Source: Bifidobacterium sp. ESL0682 (lineage in GTDB: Bacteria; Actinomycetota; Actinomycetes; Actinomycetales; Bifidobacteriaceae). From it: a stretch of 64,000 bases of DNA. Within the stretch, counting starts at the first letter, position 1; each line of letters starts with the position of its first letter. The DNA lies in NCBI RefSeq assembly GCF_029392815.1, contig NZ_CP113942.1:310001-374000 (forward strand), read 5' to 3'. A program made the translations under genes and the position numbers. Positions 1-8,905 of the stretch are shown here, piece after piece. The notes under the pieces are model-generated. The model saw only the letters and a list, made by a program, of their open reading frames with translations. It was not told the DNA's origin and ran no database searches.

Positions 1-242
1 ATTTGCGTACCTTCGACGTCGATTTCGACCACAGTATCGAGCTGCGTCCGACCGTTGGCCCGGATCGCGTTTTCGTTTCCGAGTCCGGCGTAGCCACCCG
101 TGCCGATGTGGCCGAGCTTGAGGCTGCCGGAGTCGATGCGGTGCTCATCGGCGAGACCCTGATGCGCTCGCCCGACAAGACCGCGGCGCTCGCCGAGCTT
201 CGCGGCGGGCCGGTCAATCGTGTTGCTGCGGACGAGAAGTAA
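1..242 (+). CDS. trpC: Indole-3-glycerol phosphate synthase, C-terminal part (cut by window edge)
   Basis: Only the last 80 or so codons are present; the gene starts before the window. The fragment carries the C-terminal barrel strands of the TrpC family: the stretch VFVSESGVATRADV, then AGVDAVLIGETLMRSPD, which forms the phosphate-binding end of the (beta-alpha)8 barrel. TrpC closes the indole ring of indole-3-glycerol phosphate in tryptophan synthesis. It ends in TAA at 240-242 and trpF follows 8 bases later, so the two are almost certainly co-transcribed. The assignment rests on the family motifs and on trpF, trpB and trpA downstream. Confidence 0.9.
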   Translation, partial: LRTFDVDFDHSIELRPTVGPDRVFVSESGVATRADVAELEAAGVDAVLIGETLMRSPDKTAALAELRGGPVNRVAADEK

Positions 243-250
243 GAGATGGC

Positions 251-1063
251 ATGATGAATAATTCGACAGCTTCGGTTCGAGCCGCGTCTTTGGGATTATC
301 AGATAACGGTGTGTCCTTTGGGGACGATGCAATTGTTGCTCATGAAATTCTGAGCAACGCGGTTTCTGCTGGTGGTACCGCGGATACGGATACCGCAAAC
401 GGCTGCAAGGTCAAGCTTTGCGGGTTGAGACGCGAGCAGGATGTGGACGCCGCTTTGGCGGCTGGTGCCGATGCCGTCGGATTCATTATCGACGTTCCCC
501 AATCGCATCGTTCAATTTCCGTTGAGCGCGCGGCTGGGCTGGTGAAGTACATGAAGACTCGATCCGGTAAAACCGGTGTGAAACTGCCGGATGCGGTTGG
601 TGTGTTTGTCGATGAACCGACTGAGCGTGTGGCCGCCATTGCCAACGATGCCGATCTCGATGTGATTCAGCTGCACGGGCATGAGGACGAGAGTTACCTT
701 GCCGAGCTGCGCGGGCTTGCCGATGTGCCGATTATGCAGGCATTCAAGATTCGCGCCGAATCGGATGTGGACCGTGCTCGCCAATCGTCAGCCGACCTCG
801 TGCTGCTTGATGCGGGCGCAGGCGACGGCAAGACGTTCGACTGGTCGTTGGTGCGTGATGTCAATCGTCCGTTCCTGCTCGCCGGTGGTCTTAATGCCGG
901 CAATGTGACTGAAGCTATCCGAGCCGTGCATCCCTTCGGCGTGGATATCAGCTCAGGAACCGAAACCAATGGCGTCAAAGACCCGCACAAAATGCGGGCT
1001 GTCGTCGAGGTGGTGCGTGCGGCAGCGGATGGTGCGGAAGGCGGTGGTGCCCACGGATCATAA
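251..1063 (+). CDS. trpF: Phosphoribosylanthranilate isomerase with N-terminal extension
   Basis: TrpF isomerises phosphoribosylanthranilate, the step before TrpC. The catalytic core begins near residue 53 with VKLCGLRR (catalytic Cys). It continues through QLHGHEDESYL and the LLDAGAGDGKTFDW segment with the catalytic Asp, and ends with the phosphate-binding stretches FLLAGGLNAGNV and GVDISSGTETNGVKD. The protein is 270 residues, while typical TrpF is about 200. The first 50 residues match no part of the fold I know, and no start codon lies close to the core, so the extension appears real. Start choice between the two adjacent ATGs at 251 and 254 is open. A separate trpF matters in Actinomycetota because many members use the bifunctional PriA instead. 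Confidence 0.9.
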   Translation: MMNNSTASVRAASLGLSDNGVSFGDDAIVAHEILSNAVSAGGTADTDTANGCKVKLCGLRREQDVDAALAAGADAVGFIIDVPQSHRSISVERAAGLVKYMKTRSGKTGVKLPDAVGVFVDEPTERVAAIANDADLDVIQLHGHEDESYLAELRGLADVPIMQAFKIRAESDVDRARQSSADLVLLDAGAGDGKTFDWSLVRDVNRPFLLAGGLNAGNVTEAIRAVHPFGVDISSGTETNGVKDPHKMRAVVEVVRAAADGAEGGGAHGS

Positions 1064-1177
1064 CTTGATATTCAGATTGACTGGGTAGGCATTTCGTTGT
1101 CGGAGCAGTCAAACAATATTTTACAAATGTAATACATATTAAAAATAGAAACAAACATCATAACAAAGGAGCAACTC
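1064..1177 (+). promoter_or_regulatory. AT-rich trpF-trpB spacer with 12-bp palindrome
   Basis: The 114-bp gap is much more AT-rich than the flanking genes. At 1121-1132 it holds a perfect dyad, TTACA-AA-TGTAA, about 45 bases before trpB. A good ribosome site (AAAGGAG) follows near 1166-1172. The gap could hold an internal promoter and operator for trpBA, but I found no convincing -35/-10 pair. Regulatory function is inference only. Confidence 0.3.
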
Positions 1178-2377
1178 ATGACCAATTCGCCCAATTCAAA
1201 GGGGCGCTTCGGCATCCACGGGGGCCAATACATCCCCGAGACGCTGATGGGCGCCGTCAACGAGCTGGAGGAGGCTTACAATCATTACAAAAATGATCCC
1301 GACTTTCTCGCCGAGCTTGATGACCTTGAGAAGAAATACGCCGGTCGTCCTTCGCTGCTGTATTACGCGGAGAACATGACCAAGGACCTCGGCGGTGCGA
1401 AGGTGTACCTCAAGCGCGAGGATCTGAACCATACCGGTGCGCACAAGATCAACAACGTGCTCGGCCAGGCGCTGCTCGCCAAACGCATGGGCAAAACTCG
1501 TCTCATTGCCGAAACCGGCGCGGGCCAGCACGGCGTGGCCACGGCCACCGTTGCGGCGCTGTTCGGCATGGAATGCGTGGTCTACATGGGCCAGGTCGAC
1601 ATGGAACGTCAGGCGCTGAACGTCTACCGCATGCGGTTGCTCGGCGCGGAAGTACGTGGCGTCACCAGCGGCACCGGAACCTTGAAAGACGCGGTTTCCG
1701 AGACGTTCCGCGAATGGACTCGTCGCATTTCCGACACTCATTACTGCCTCGGCTCGTGCATGGGTCCGCATCCCTTCCCGACGATGGTGCGCGACTTCCA
1801 GTCCGTCATTTCCAAGGAAGCCCGTGAGCAGATCCTTGAGGACGAAGGCAAGCTTCCCGCAGCCGTCATCGCGTGCGTCGGCGGTGGTTCGAACGCCATC
1901 GGCAGCTTCTACAACTTCATAGACGATAAAGATGTGCAGCTCATCGGTTGCGAGGCGGCCGGCCGCGGCATCGACACCAAGGAGACGGCGGCGACCATGA
2001 ACACCGGCTCGCTTGGCATCTTCCATGGCATGAAAAGCTACTTCTGCCAGAACGAATATGGTCAGATTGCGCCGGTCTACACGATTTCCGCCGGACTCGA
2101 CTACCCGGGCGTCGGCCCCGAACACGCGGCGCTGAAGGATGCCGGACGCGCTCAGTACGTGCCGATTAATGATGACGAAGCGGTTGACGCTTTCGAATAC
2201 CTGAGCCGCACCGAGGGCATTATCCCGGCCATCGAAAGCGCACATGCCGTGGCTTACGCCATGAAGCTCGCGCCGACGTTGCCAAAGGACCAAAGTATCA
2301 TCGTCACCCTTTCCGGACGTGGCGACAAGGATGTGGCGGCCATTGCCCGCTATCGTGGGGAGGATCTTCATGACTGA
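1178..2377 (+). CDS. trpB: Tryptophan synthase beta chain
   Basis: TrpB joins indole and serine to form tryptophan, using pyridoxal phosphate, in the alpha2-beta2 complex with TrpA. The PLP lysine is at about residue 90 in the motif HTGAHKINN. The glycine-rich phosphate loop [10 protein letters not shown] and the C-terminal LSGRGDKD are both present. Length (399 residues) is normal for the TrpB1 family. The start at 1178 is supported by AAAGGAG 5 bases upstream. It overlaps trpA by 8 bases, consistent with coupled translation of the two subunits. Confidence 0.97.
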   Translation: MTNSPNSKGRFGIHGGQYIPETLMGAVNELEEAYNHYKNDPDFLAELDDLEKKYAGRPSLLYYAENMTKDLGGAKVYLKREDLNHTGAHKINNVLGQALLAKRMGKTRLIAETGAGQHGVATATVAALFGMECVVYMGQVDMERQALNVYRMRLLGAEVRGVTSGTGTLKDAVSETFREWTRRISDTHYCLGSCMGPHPFPTMVRDFQSVISKEAREQILEDEGKLPAAVIACVGGGSNAIGSFYNFIDDKDVQLIGCEAAGRGIDTKETAATMNTGSLGIFHGMKSYFCQNEYGQIAPVYTISAGLDYPGVGPEHAALKDAGRAQYVPINDDEAVDAFEYLSRTEGIIPAIESAHAVAYAMKLAPTLPKDQSIIVTLSGRGDKDVAAIARYRGEDLHD

Positions 2378-3206
2378 GACAACGACAACACAGCAGGGCT
2401 CTCGCCGTTCCCGTATCGCAGAAGCATTCACGGCTCCCGATGGCAGCCGCCGCAAGGCCTTCATCCCGTTCGTCACGGTTGGCGATCCCTCGATTGCGTT
2501 CACTGAAAAAGTCGTGCCGGCCATGATTGACGCGGGCGCCGACCTCATCGAGCTGGGTGTTCCCTTCTCCGACCCGACGGCCGAAGGTCCGGTCATTCAG
2601 GAAGCCAGCAATCGCGCGCTTGCCGCCGGAACGACAACCGATGATGCTTTCGCGCTGGTGGAGCGACTGCGCAAGGAGCATCATATCGATACGCCGATAG
2701 TCTTCATGACCTACGCCAACGTGCTCTATTCTTACGGCCTCGAGCGTTTTGCGCATCGTGCTGCCGAAGTCGGGCTCGACGGCGTGATTCTGCCGGATGT
2801 GCCACACGAGGAAAAGCCCGAGTTCGACGAACCGCTGGCCGCCGAAGGGCTTGATTTGGTCAGTCTCATCGCCCCGACCTCGCACGAGCGCATCCACAGT
2901 ATCGCTTCGGACGCCAAGGGCTTCATTTATTGCGTGAGCTCGCTCGGTGTCACCGGCGTGCGCGAGGAAATCACCAGTGATGTGAAGGGTATGATTCGTG
3001 AGGTGCGCGCCGTCACCGACGTGCCCGCCGCCATTGGCTTCGGCATCTCCACTCCCGAGCAGGCCGCCACCATGGCCGCCGATTCGGACGGCGCCATCGT
3101 CGGCTCGGCCATCGTGCGCATCGTCGGCAAATACGGCGAGGATGCGCTGCCCTACGTCACCGACTATGTGCGTTCGCTTGCCGAGGCCGTTCACGGTTTG
3201 AACTGA
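2370..3206 (+). CDS. trpA: Tryptophan synthase alpha chain
   Basis: TrpA splits indole-3-glycerol phosphate into indole and glyceraldehyde-3-phosphate and channels indole to TrpB. The catalytic Glu is at about residue 61 in [12 protein letters not shown], with the catalytic Asp a few residues later near the GP of TAEGPVIQ. The phosphate-binding loops [10 protein letters not shown] and AIVGSAIV follow. I chose the ATG at 2370 (protein begins MTETTTTQQ, 278 residues) rather than an upstream in-frame ATG at 2319. It has a GGGGAGG site at 2357-2363 and gives the family's normal N-terminus. It is the last gene of the trp cluster. Confidence 0.96.
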   Translation: MTETTTTQQGSRRSRIAEAFTAPDGSRRKAFIPFVTVGDPSIAFTEKVVPAMIDAGADLIELGVPFSDPTAEGPVIQEASNRALAAGTTTDDAFALVERLRKEHHIDTPIVFMTYANVLYSYGLERFAHRAAEVGLDGVILPDVPHEEKPEFDEPLAAEGLDLVSLIAPTSHERIHSIASDAKGFIYCVSSLGVTGVREEITSDVKGMIREVRAVTDVPAAIGFGISTPEQAATMAADSDGAIVGSAIVRIVGKYGEDALPYVTDYVRSLAEAVHGLN

Positions 3207-3264
3207 GCAGGCATGCGTGTGTGTATGTAGTGTATGCGGAGCTGTGCAGATGAAGAGTGTGCGT

Positions 3265-3430
3265 AAAAGTGCATTTTAGCGACCGTAACTTGCATGTTTT
3301 CCACGTAATTGTGGAAAATGCGTAAGTTGCGGTCGCTATTTCGCGTGTTTTTACATGGCCGTCAGAAAAGTGCGTTTTAGAGATTGTATTTTGCATGTTT
3401 TTGACGTAAATGATATAAAAGTGCGATTTG
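3265..3430. repeat. Intergenic hairpin with divergent direct copies
   Basis: This lies in the 288-bp gap after trpA. Positions 3278-3304 and 3311-3337 form an imperfect 27-bp inverted repeat around a 6-base loop (22 of 27 match, and most mismatches are G-T compatible). Part of the left half recurs as a diverged direct copy: AAAAGTGCRTTTTAG at 3265-3279 and 3367-3381, each followed after about 11 bases by TTGCATGTTTT. A third short AAAAGTGCGATTT starts at 3417. There is no clean T-tract, so a simple terminator does not explain it. It could be a small dispersed repeat or a multi-site regulator target. Confidence 0.5.
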
Positions 3431-3494
3431 GTACGAGTCACGATGACATGGGCGTGCATAATATGGAGACGAACAATCGGAGCGGAAGCGGGGA

Positions 3495-4322
3495 ATGATG
3501 ACTGCTTACATGGATCACAAGAATCTCGCGAACGAGGTTATCGACGAGGTGCGAACCAAGGAAATCACGGACGGCGTGCATCGTGTGCTCGATGATATCG
3601 CGCAAGCCGAGGCTGCGGCTGGGCGTGAATCCGGATCTGTGAAGCTGCTCGCTGCCACCAAGACACGCGATGTCGGCGAAATCATGGCAGCCATCGACGC
3701 CGGTGTGCGCATGATCGGCGAGAACCGGCCGCAGGAAATTTCTGCCAAGGCCGAGGGGCTGATTCGCCAGTGTGCGCAGCGCGACTTCTCGCTCGGCGCT
3801 TCGGCCGACGCGGATTCTCAGGCTGCCGCAAACGGCCACATCCCCTTCCACCTCATCGGTCAGTTGCAATCCAACAAAATCGGCAAGGTGCTGCCATATG
3901 TCGACACCATCGAATCCGTCGGTTCACTCGAGGAAGCGCAGAAAATCGCGCGTCGCGCCGTTACCCGCAACATCACTGTCGGCGTGCTGATGGAAGTCAA
4001 TGAATCCGGCGAGGTGTCAAAGTCCGGCTGCGAACCCGACCAGGCTGTTGATCTCGCTTACCAGATTGGTGCCATCGACGGTTTGCAATTGCAAGGTTTA
4101 ATGACCATTGGCGCCCATGTTGACGACGAGAAGACGATACGCAATGGCTTCGCGCACCTGCGCGATACACGCGATACGATTCTCAATTCTGGCGAGCCAG
4201 GAACGTCGGAATGCCGCGAACTCTCGATGGGTATGACTCACGATATGGACTATGCCGTGGCCGAAGGCTCAACCATCGTGCGCGTCGGCACTGCAATCTT
4301 CGGCGAGCGCGCGTTCATCTGA
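3495..4322 (+). CDS. YggS/PLPBP-family pyridoxal-phosphate-binding protein
   Basis: This family binds pyridoxal phosphate without a known catalytic reaction and helps keep PLP and amino acid pools balanced. The PLP lysine is at about residue 56 in LLAATKTR. The family stretches MIGENRPQE, HLIGQLQSNK, GLMTIGAH and the C-terminal LSMGMTHDMDYAV and VRVGTAIFGER are all visible. At 275 residues it is longer than the usual 225-250, because of an insertion of about 25 residues before the HLIGQLQSNK segment. ATGs at 3495 and 3498 are both possible; a purine-rich GGAAGCGGGGA site precedes them. It has no obvious operon partner. Confidence 0.9.
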   Translation: MMTAYMDHKNLANEVIDEVRTKEITDGVHRVLDDIAQAEAAAGRESGSVKLLAATKTRDVGEIMAAIDAGVRMIGENRPQEISAKAEGLIRQCAQRDFSLGASADADSQAAANGHIPFHLIGQLQSNKIGKVLPYVDTIESVGSLEEAQKIARRAVTRNITVGVLMEVNESGEVSKSGCEPDQAVDLAYQIGAIDGLQLQGLMTIGAHVDDEKTIRNGFAHLRDTRDTILNSGEPGTSECRELSMGMTHDMDYAVAEGSTIVRVGTAIFGERAFI

Positions 4323-4451
4323 GATTGGAAAATTTCGCAATTTGAAGAACGCTGTCGGTTTGAATGATTCCAGCGGTTCCGCGATGCTGAAAGCGTTGGC
4401 TGACAATCCGATAATCCAATGTGCTGATGCTTCAGCGTTCAGGGGAAAACG

Positions 4452-4817
4452 ATGGGAGAACGGGCGACGATGACAAGTGAGACAGGTGGAGGCAAAATCA
4501 AAACCAGAACCAATGGCAGCAGCAACGGCCGCGTGATTCGTATACATGCGGTCGTCACCGGCATGGTGCAGGGCGTGGGCTACCGCTATTTTGCGGTCAA
4601 CGAGGCACAGCGCTGCGAGGTCTCCGGCTGGGTGCGCAACTGCCATGACGGCTCGGTGGAGGTCGAGGCTCAAGGCGAGCAGGGTCTTGTCGCCGCATTC
4701 GTTGAACGGCTGGGCCGCGGCCCGCAGTGGGGGCATGTCGAGAACGTCAAGACTGCAGAAATTCCACTTCGTGATGATGCGGATTCCGGGTTCCGTGTCC
4801 GTCGTGATGCCTGCTGA
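4452..4817 (+). CDS. Acylphosphatase
   Basis: Acylphosphatases hydrolyse carboxyl-phosphate bonds such as acetyl phosphate. The signature GMVQGVGYRYF carries the phosphate-binding Arg, and SGWVRNCHDGSVEVEAQG carries the catalytic Asn. A roughly 30-residue hydrophilic extension precedes the core, so the true start may be 4452 or the ATG at 4470. It stands alone between yggS and the FAH-family gene. Acetyl phosphate is a central product of the bifidobacterial fructose-6-phosphate phosphoketolase pathway, so a housekeeping role is plausible, but that is inference. Confidence 0.9.
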   Translation: MGERATMTSETGGGKIKTRTNGSSNGRVIRIHAVVTGMVQGVGYRYFAVNEAQRCEVSGWVRNCHDGSVEVEAQGEQGLVAAFVERLGRGPQWGHVENVKTAEIPLRDDADSGFRVRRDAC

Positions 4818-5043
4818 AATCGTGTCTTTTCCGGCATTAAGTGGGGTTGATGTGCTGGTAACGACGCATTTAGCGGTTTCGATCATGCTTTCTCGGCATA
4901 TGTAGGTCGGCTGGTGCTGGGAATGACGTGTTGGTAAGCGTCTATTGATTGCAGTTTTTGCGTCGGATATCCAGCGTCAAAACTTTCTGCCTTATTTCAG
5001 CTTTTGTCTGACCAAAGACCGGTAAGTGGCGTAATCTGGATGC

Positions 5044-5859
5044 ATGAGAATCGCACGCTATTCCTATAACGATGTTCCGCACTATGCCTTCGTGCAGACC
5101 GACAGCAACGACAAGAAGGATTACCTCGTCGAGCTTGACGGCTATCCCTTCGGCTCCCAACCGGTGCAGCCCACCGGCGAGCGCCACCTGATTGACGAGG
5201 AAGGCATTCGCCTGCTTTCCCCGGTCATTCCTTCCAAGGTCTACGGCCTTGCCAAAAACTATGAGGCCCACGCCGAATTCATGCACAGCAAGGGCCAGTC
5301 CGCCGCCGAGCATGCTCCCAGCGAGATGGTCGTTTTCATGAAGCCGTCCACCTCCGTTATCGGCCCGGACGATCCGATCGTCATTCCGAGCTACTCCAAC
5401 GATATGAACTTTGAACCCGAGGTTGCCGTGGTGATGGGCCGCATCGCCAAGAACGTTCCTGTCGAAAAGGCCATGGATTACGTCCTCGGCTTCACCTGCG
5501 TCAACGATGTGACACTGCGCGACTTGCAGGGTGACGACCCAATGTGGACGCGCGCCAAGGGCTTCGACACCTCCTGCCCGCTGGGCCCGTGGCTCGAGAC
5601 TGACATCGATTGGAAGGACACGAAGATTTCCTTCACGCTGAACGGCGAGGATGTGCCTGACGCCTCAGGCACCACGGCCGACCTGATTCATTCGATTCCT
5701 GAGCAGATCGCGGAGATTTCAAGCTTCGCTACACTTCTGCCCGGCGATGTCATCATGACCGGCACCCCCAACGCCTCCGGCAAGCTGAAGCCGGGTGACG
5801 AGGCCATCGTCAATATCGGCGGCGTCGGCTCCTTGCGCAATGTGGTGGTCAAAGGCTGA
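5044..5859 (+). CDS. Fumarylacetoacetate hydrolase family protein
   Basis: This is a single-domain FAH-fold enzyme of 271 residues. Metal-binding acidic residues appear in MNFEPEVAVVMG, and the family motifs VYGLAKNYEAHA, VVFMKPSTSVIG, FTCVNDVTLRDLQ and LLPGDVIMTGTPNASGKLKPGDE are all present. Members include acylpyruvases, oxaloacetate decarboxylases/tautomerases and 5-oxopent-3-ene-tricarboxylate decarboxylase-like proteins. Substrate cannot be read from sequence, but an acylpyruvase or oxaloacetate role is more likely than aromatic degradation, because no such pathway lies nearby. It is followed by a terminator, so it is probably monocistronic. Confidence 0.9.
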   Translation: MRIARYSYNDVPHYAFVQTDSNDKKDYLVELDGYPFGSQPVQPTGERHLIDEEGIRLLSPVIPSKVYGLAKNYEAHAEFMHSKGQSAAEHAPSEMVVFMKPSTSVIGPDDPIVIPSYSNDMNFEPEVAVVMGRIAKNVPVEKAMDYVLGFTCVNDVTLRDLQGDDPMWTRAKGFDTSCPLGPWLETDIDWKDTKISFTLNGEDVPDASGTTADLIHSIPEQIAEISSFATLLPGDVIMTGTPNASGKLKPGDEAIVNIGGVGSLRNVVVKG

Positions 5860-5935
5860 ACAGGGCTGAATGACAAATCGTTAACGCGATGGGCGATGGT
5901 TGTGTAATGTCACTGTCGAATATCGTTGTCTAACA

Positions 5936-5978
5936 GGCCGGTTGACGGATTAAGTTCCGTTAGCCGGTCTATTTTATT
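5936..5978 (+). terminator. Rho-independent terminator after FAH-family gene
   Basis: Arms 5936-5949 and 5956-5969 pair over 14 positions, with three wobble-type mismatches, and are followed by TATTTTATT. Confidence 0.7.
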
Positions 5979-6026
5979 GGTCGCGGATGTCGATAAGCGC
6001 AAGGAACTAGACAATGGTGTCTAAAA

Positions 6027-6047
6027 CTTGAGTCGAATAGACTCAAG
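6027..6047 (+). promoter_or_regulatory. HspR operator (HAIR element) of clpB
   Basis: The sequence CTTGAGT-N7-ACTCAAG is a perfect match to the HspR-associated inverted repeat. It lies 107 bases before the clpB start. In actinobacteria, including bifidobacteria, HspR represses clpB and dnaK operons through this element until heat or misfolded protein titrates DnaK. Confidence 0.93.
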
Positions 6048-6153
6048 TTTTGGGAATAGAACCCCTCCGTTTGTGGTTGTACGTAATAGATATTGAACGA
6101 TGCCTTGCATTCCAACGGTTCACGGAGGAACAGGGCGAACAAACGGAGGAAAC

Positions 6154-8787
6154 ATGGAACAACAATTTACGACCATGGCTCAGGAAGCTATTGGAGATGC
6201 GATTCAAAGTGCGGCGGCTGCGGGCAATCCGCAGGTTGATACTTTGCATCTGATGGATGCGCTGCTGCGTCAGGAAAACAGCGTGGTCACGGGGCTGATC
6301 AGCGCCGCTGGCGGCGACCCGAAGGCGATTGGTGCCGCGGTGCGCAACGCGTTGGTCGCGCTGCCGAGCGCGAGCGGGTCTTCGACCTCGCAGCCGCAGG
6401 CGAGCCGTCAACTGACGGCCGCGTTGGCGCAGGCTGAGAAGGAAATGCAGCAGATGGGCGACGAATACGTCTCCACCGAACATCTGCTCATCGGCATCGC
6501 CGCAACGGCTCCCAACGAGAGCGCGACGATTCTGAAGAACAACGGTGTGACCCCGGAAGCCCTGCGCAAGGCCGTGCCCGGTGTGCGTGGCGGCGCAAAA
6601 GTGACCAGTCCGGACGCCGAAGGCAGCTACAAGGCGCTGGAGAAGTACTCCACCGACCTTACGGCTCAGGCCAGGGAAGGCAAGCTCGACCCGGTGATTG
6701 GCCGCGATCAGGAGATTCGCCGCGTCATCCAGATTCTTTCCCGCCGTACCAAGAATAACCCTGTGCTGATCGGCGAGCCCGGCGTCGGCAAGACTGCCGT
6801 CGTCGAAGGCCTCGCGGAACGTATCGTCGCGGGCGATGTGCCCACGACCTTGCAGAACAAGAAGCTCATCAGCCTTGACTTAGGTTCGATGGTGGCCGGT
6901 TCGAAGTACCGTGGCGAGTTCGAGGAACGCCTGAAGTCCGTCTTGAACGAGATCAAGAGCGCGAACGGCGAGATCATCACCTTCATCGACGAGATTCATA
7001 CCATCGTCGGCGCGGGTGCGGCCGAAGGTTCCATGGACGCGGGCAATATGCTCAAGCCCATGCTGGCCCGTGGCGAGCTCCGCCTGATCGGTGCAACCAC
7101 ACTCGACGAATACCGCGAGAACATCGAGAAGGATCCGGCGCTGGAGCGTCGTTTCCAGCAGGTCTTCGTCGGCGAACCGTCGGTTGAGGACACTATCGCG
7201 ATTCTTCGTGGCCTGAAGCAACGTTACGAAGCACACCACAAGGTGACCATCGGCGACGATGCGCTCGTTGCCGCAGCGACGCTTTCGAACCGTTACATTT
7301 CCGGTCGTCAGCTGCCCGATAAGGCCATTGATTTGGTCGACGAGGCTGCTGCGCACCTGCGTATGGAGCTCGATAGCCAGCCTGAGGAAATCGATGAGTT
7401 GCAACGTCGCGAGACCCGTCTCGAGATGGAGGAAATGCAGCTCAAGAAGGCTGAAGATCCGGCCAGCAAGGACCGCTTGAAGAAGCTGCAAAGCGATCTG
7501 GCGGACACTCGCGAGAAGCTTTCCGGCCTCAAGGCCCGTTGGGACCAGGAGAAGGCCGGCCACAACAAGGTCGGCGACCTGCGCGCCCAGCTCGACGCCA
7601 AGAAGGTGCAGGCCGACAAGTACACCCGTGAAGGTGACTTGGAGAAGGCCAGCAAGATTCTCTATGGCGAAGTTCCGGCGATTCAGAAGCAACTGGATCT
7701 GGCGGAACAGGCCGCGGACGAGGAAAACACGGAAGGTCAGGAGACCGAACCGATGGTCCCCGACCACGTGGACGCCGATTCGGTGGCGGGCATCGTTTCC
7801 GAATGGACCGGCATCCCCGTTGGCCGCCTGATGCAGGGCGAGAACGAGAAGCTTCTGCATATGGAAGAGTACTTGGGCAAGCGCGTTATCGGCCAGAAGG
7901 AAGCCATCCAGGCGGTTTCGGACGCTGTGCGGCGCTCGCGTGCCGGCATCTCCGACCCGAATCGTCCGACCGGTTCGTTCCTCTTCCTGGGGCCCACCGG
8001 CGTGGGCAAGACGGAGCTCGCCAAGGCGTTGGCGGACTTCCTCTTCGATGACGAGAAGGCCATGGTGCGTATCGACATGAGCGAGTACATGGACAAGGGT
8101 TCCGTGACCCGTCTGATCGGTGCGGCTCCCGGCTATGTCGGCTACGAAGAGGGCGGTCAGCTCACTGAGGCCGTGCGTCGTCGTCCTTACTCCGTCGTGC
8201 TGTTCGACGAGGTGGAGAAGGCAAACCCCGAGGTCTTCGATATCCTTCTGCAGGTGCTCGATGACGGCCGCTTGACCGATGGCCAGGGCCGGACCGTGGA
8301 CTTCAAGAACACGATTCTCATCATGACCTCGAACCTTGGTTCGCAGTTCCTGGTGCAGCCTGATTTGGATGATGAGGCCAAGAAGAAGGCCGTGATGGAT
8401 GCGGTGAACGCGCACTTCAAGCCCGAGTTCATCAACCGTCTCGACGAGCTGGTCATCTTCCATCCGCTCACCCGCGAGGAATTGGGCGAGATTGTGGACA
8501 TCCAGGTGCATCAGGTTGCGTCTCGCCTGACCGACCGTCGCATCACGCTCGACGTCACCAAGGCCGCGAAGGAATGGCTCGCCAACGCCGGTTACGACCC
8601 AGCTTACGGCGCCCGTCCGTTGCGCCGCTTGGTGCAGACCGAGGTCGGTGATCAGATGGCAAAGATGTTGCTTGCCGGCAAGGTCCACGACGGCGACACC
8701 GTGCTGGTCGACCAGACCGGCGGCGATCACCTCGAGCTGAGCACGATGCCCGAGGACCCGCTGAGCGAGGACCACGAGGACAAGTGA
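6154..8787 (+). CDS. clpB: Disaggregase chaperone ClpB
   Basis: ClpB is a ring-shaped AAA+ unfoldase that extracts proteins from aggregates with the DnaK system. The N-terminal repeat domain covers residues 1-150. The first ATPase domain has GEPGVGKT and a [12 protein letters not shown]alker B. A coiled-coil middle domain at roughly residues 400-520, rich in Lys, Glu and Leu, sets ClpB apart from ClpA and ClpC. The second ATPase domain has GPTGVGKT and LFDEVEKA. I chose the ATG at 6154 (877 residues, [10 protein letters not shown]) with GGAGGAA just upstream, not an in-frame ATG at 6100. Control by HspR is predicted from the operator at 6027-6047. A strong terminator follows. Confidence 0.97.
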   Translation: MEQQFTTMAQEAIGDAIQSAAAAGNPQVDTLHLMDALLRQENSVVTGLISAAGGDPKAIGAAVRNALVALPSASGSSTSQPQASRQLTAALAQAEKEMQQMGDEYVSTEHLLIGIAATAPNESATILKNNGVTPEALRKAVPGVRGGAKVTSPDAEGSYKALEKYSTDLTAQAREGKLDPVIGRDQEIRRVIQILSRRTKNNPVLIGEPGVGKTAVVEGLAERIVAGDVPTTLQNKKLISLDLGSMVAGSKYRGEFEERLKSVLNEIKSANGEIITFIDEIHTIVGAGAAEGSMDAGNMLKPMLARGELRLIGATTLDEYRENIEKDPALERRFQQVFVGEPSVEDTIAILRGLKQRYEAHHKVTIGDDALVAAATLSNRYISGRQLPDKAIDLVDEAAAHLRMELDSQPEEIDELQRRETRLEMEEMQLKKAEDPASKDRLKKLQSDLADTREKLSGLKARWDQEKAGHNKVGDLRAQLDAKKVQADKYTREGDLEKASKILYGEVPAIQKQLDLAEQAADEENTEGQETEPMVPDHVDADSVAGIVSEWTGIPVGRLMQGENEKLLHMEEYLGKRVIGQKEAIQAVSDAVRRSRAGISDPNRPTGSFLFLGPTGVGKTELAKALADFLFDDEKAMVRIDMSEYMDKGSVTRLIGAAPGYVGYEEGGQLTEAVRRRPYSVVLFDEVEKANPEVFDILLQVLDDGRLTDGQGRTVDFKNTILIMTSNLGSQFLVQPDLDDEAKKKAVMDAVNAHFKPEFINRLDELVIFHPLTREELGEIVDIQVHQVASRLTDRRITLDVTKAAKEWLANAGYDPAYGARPLRRLVQTEVGDQMAKMLLAGKVHDGDTVLVDQTGGDHLELSTMPEDPLSEDHEDK

Positions 8788-8825
8788 TTTGGTGCCGTGA
8801 ACTAGTTGAACGGTAAAGGTTTAAA

Positions 8826-8865
8826 AAGCCGGACCGTCGTAGCAATACGACGGTCCGGCTTTTTT
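8826..8865 (+). terminator. Strong terminator after clpB
   Basis: A perfect 15-bp stem (8826-8840 with 8847-8861) has a 6-base loop, and T residues follow. The A-run before the stem means it may also work for the converging minus-strand gene. Confidence 0.93.
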
Positions 8866-8905
8866 GTTTTCCGTAGATTGATGACGAAATGTTGAGTCTG
8901 TTTTG

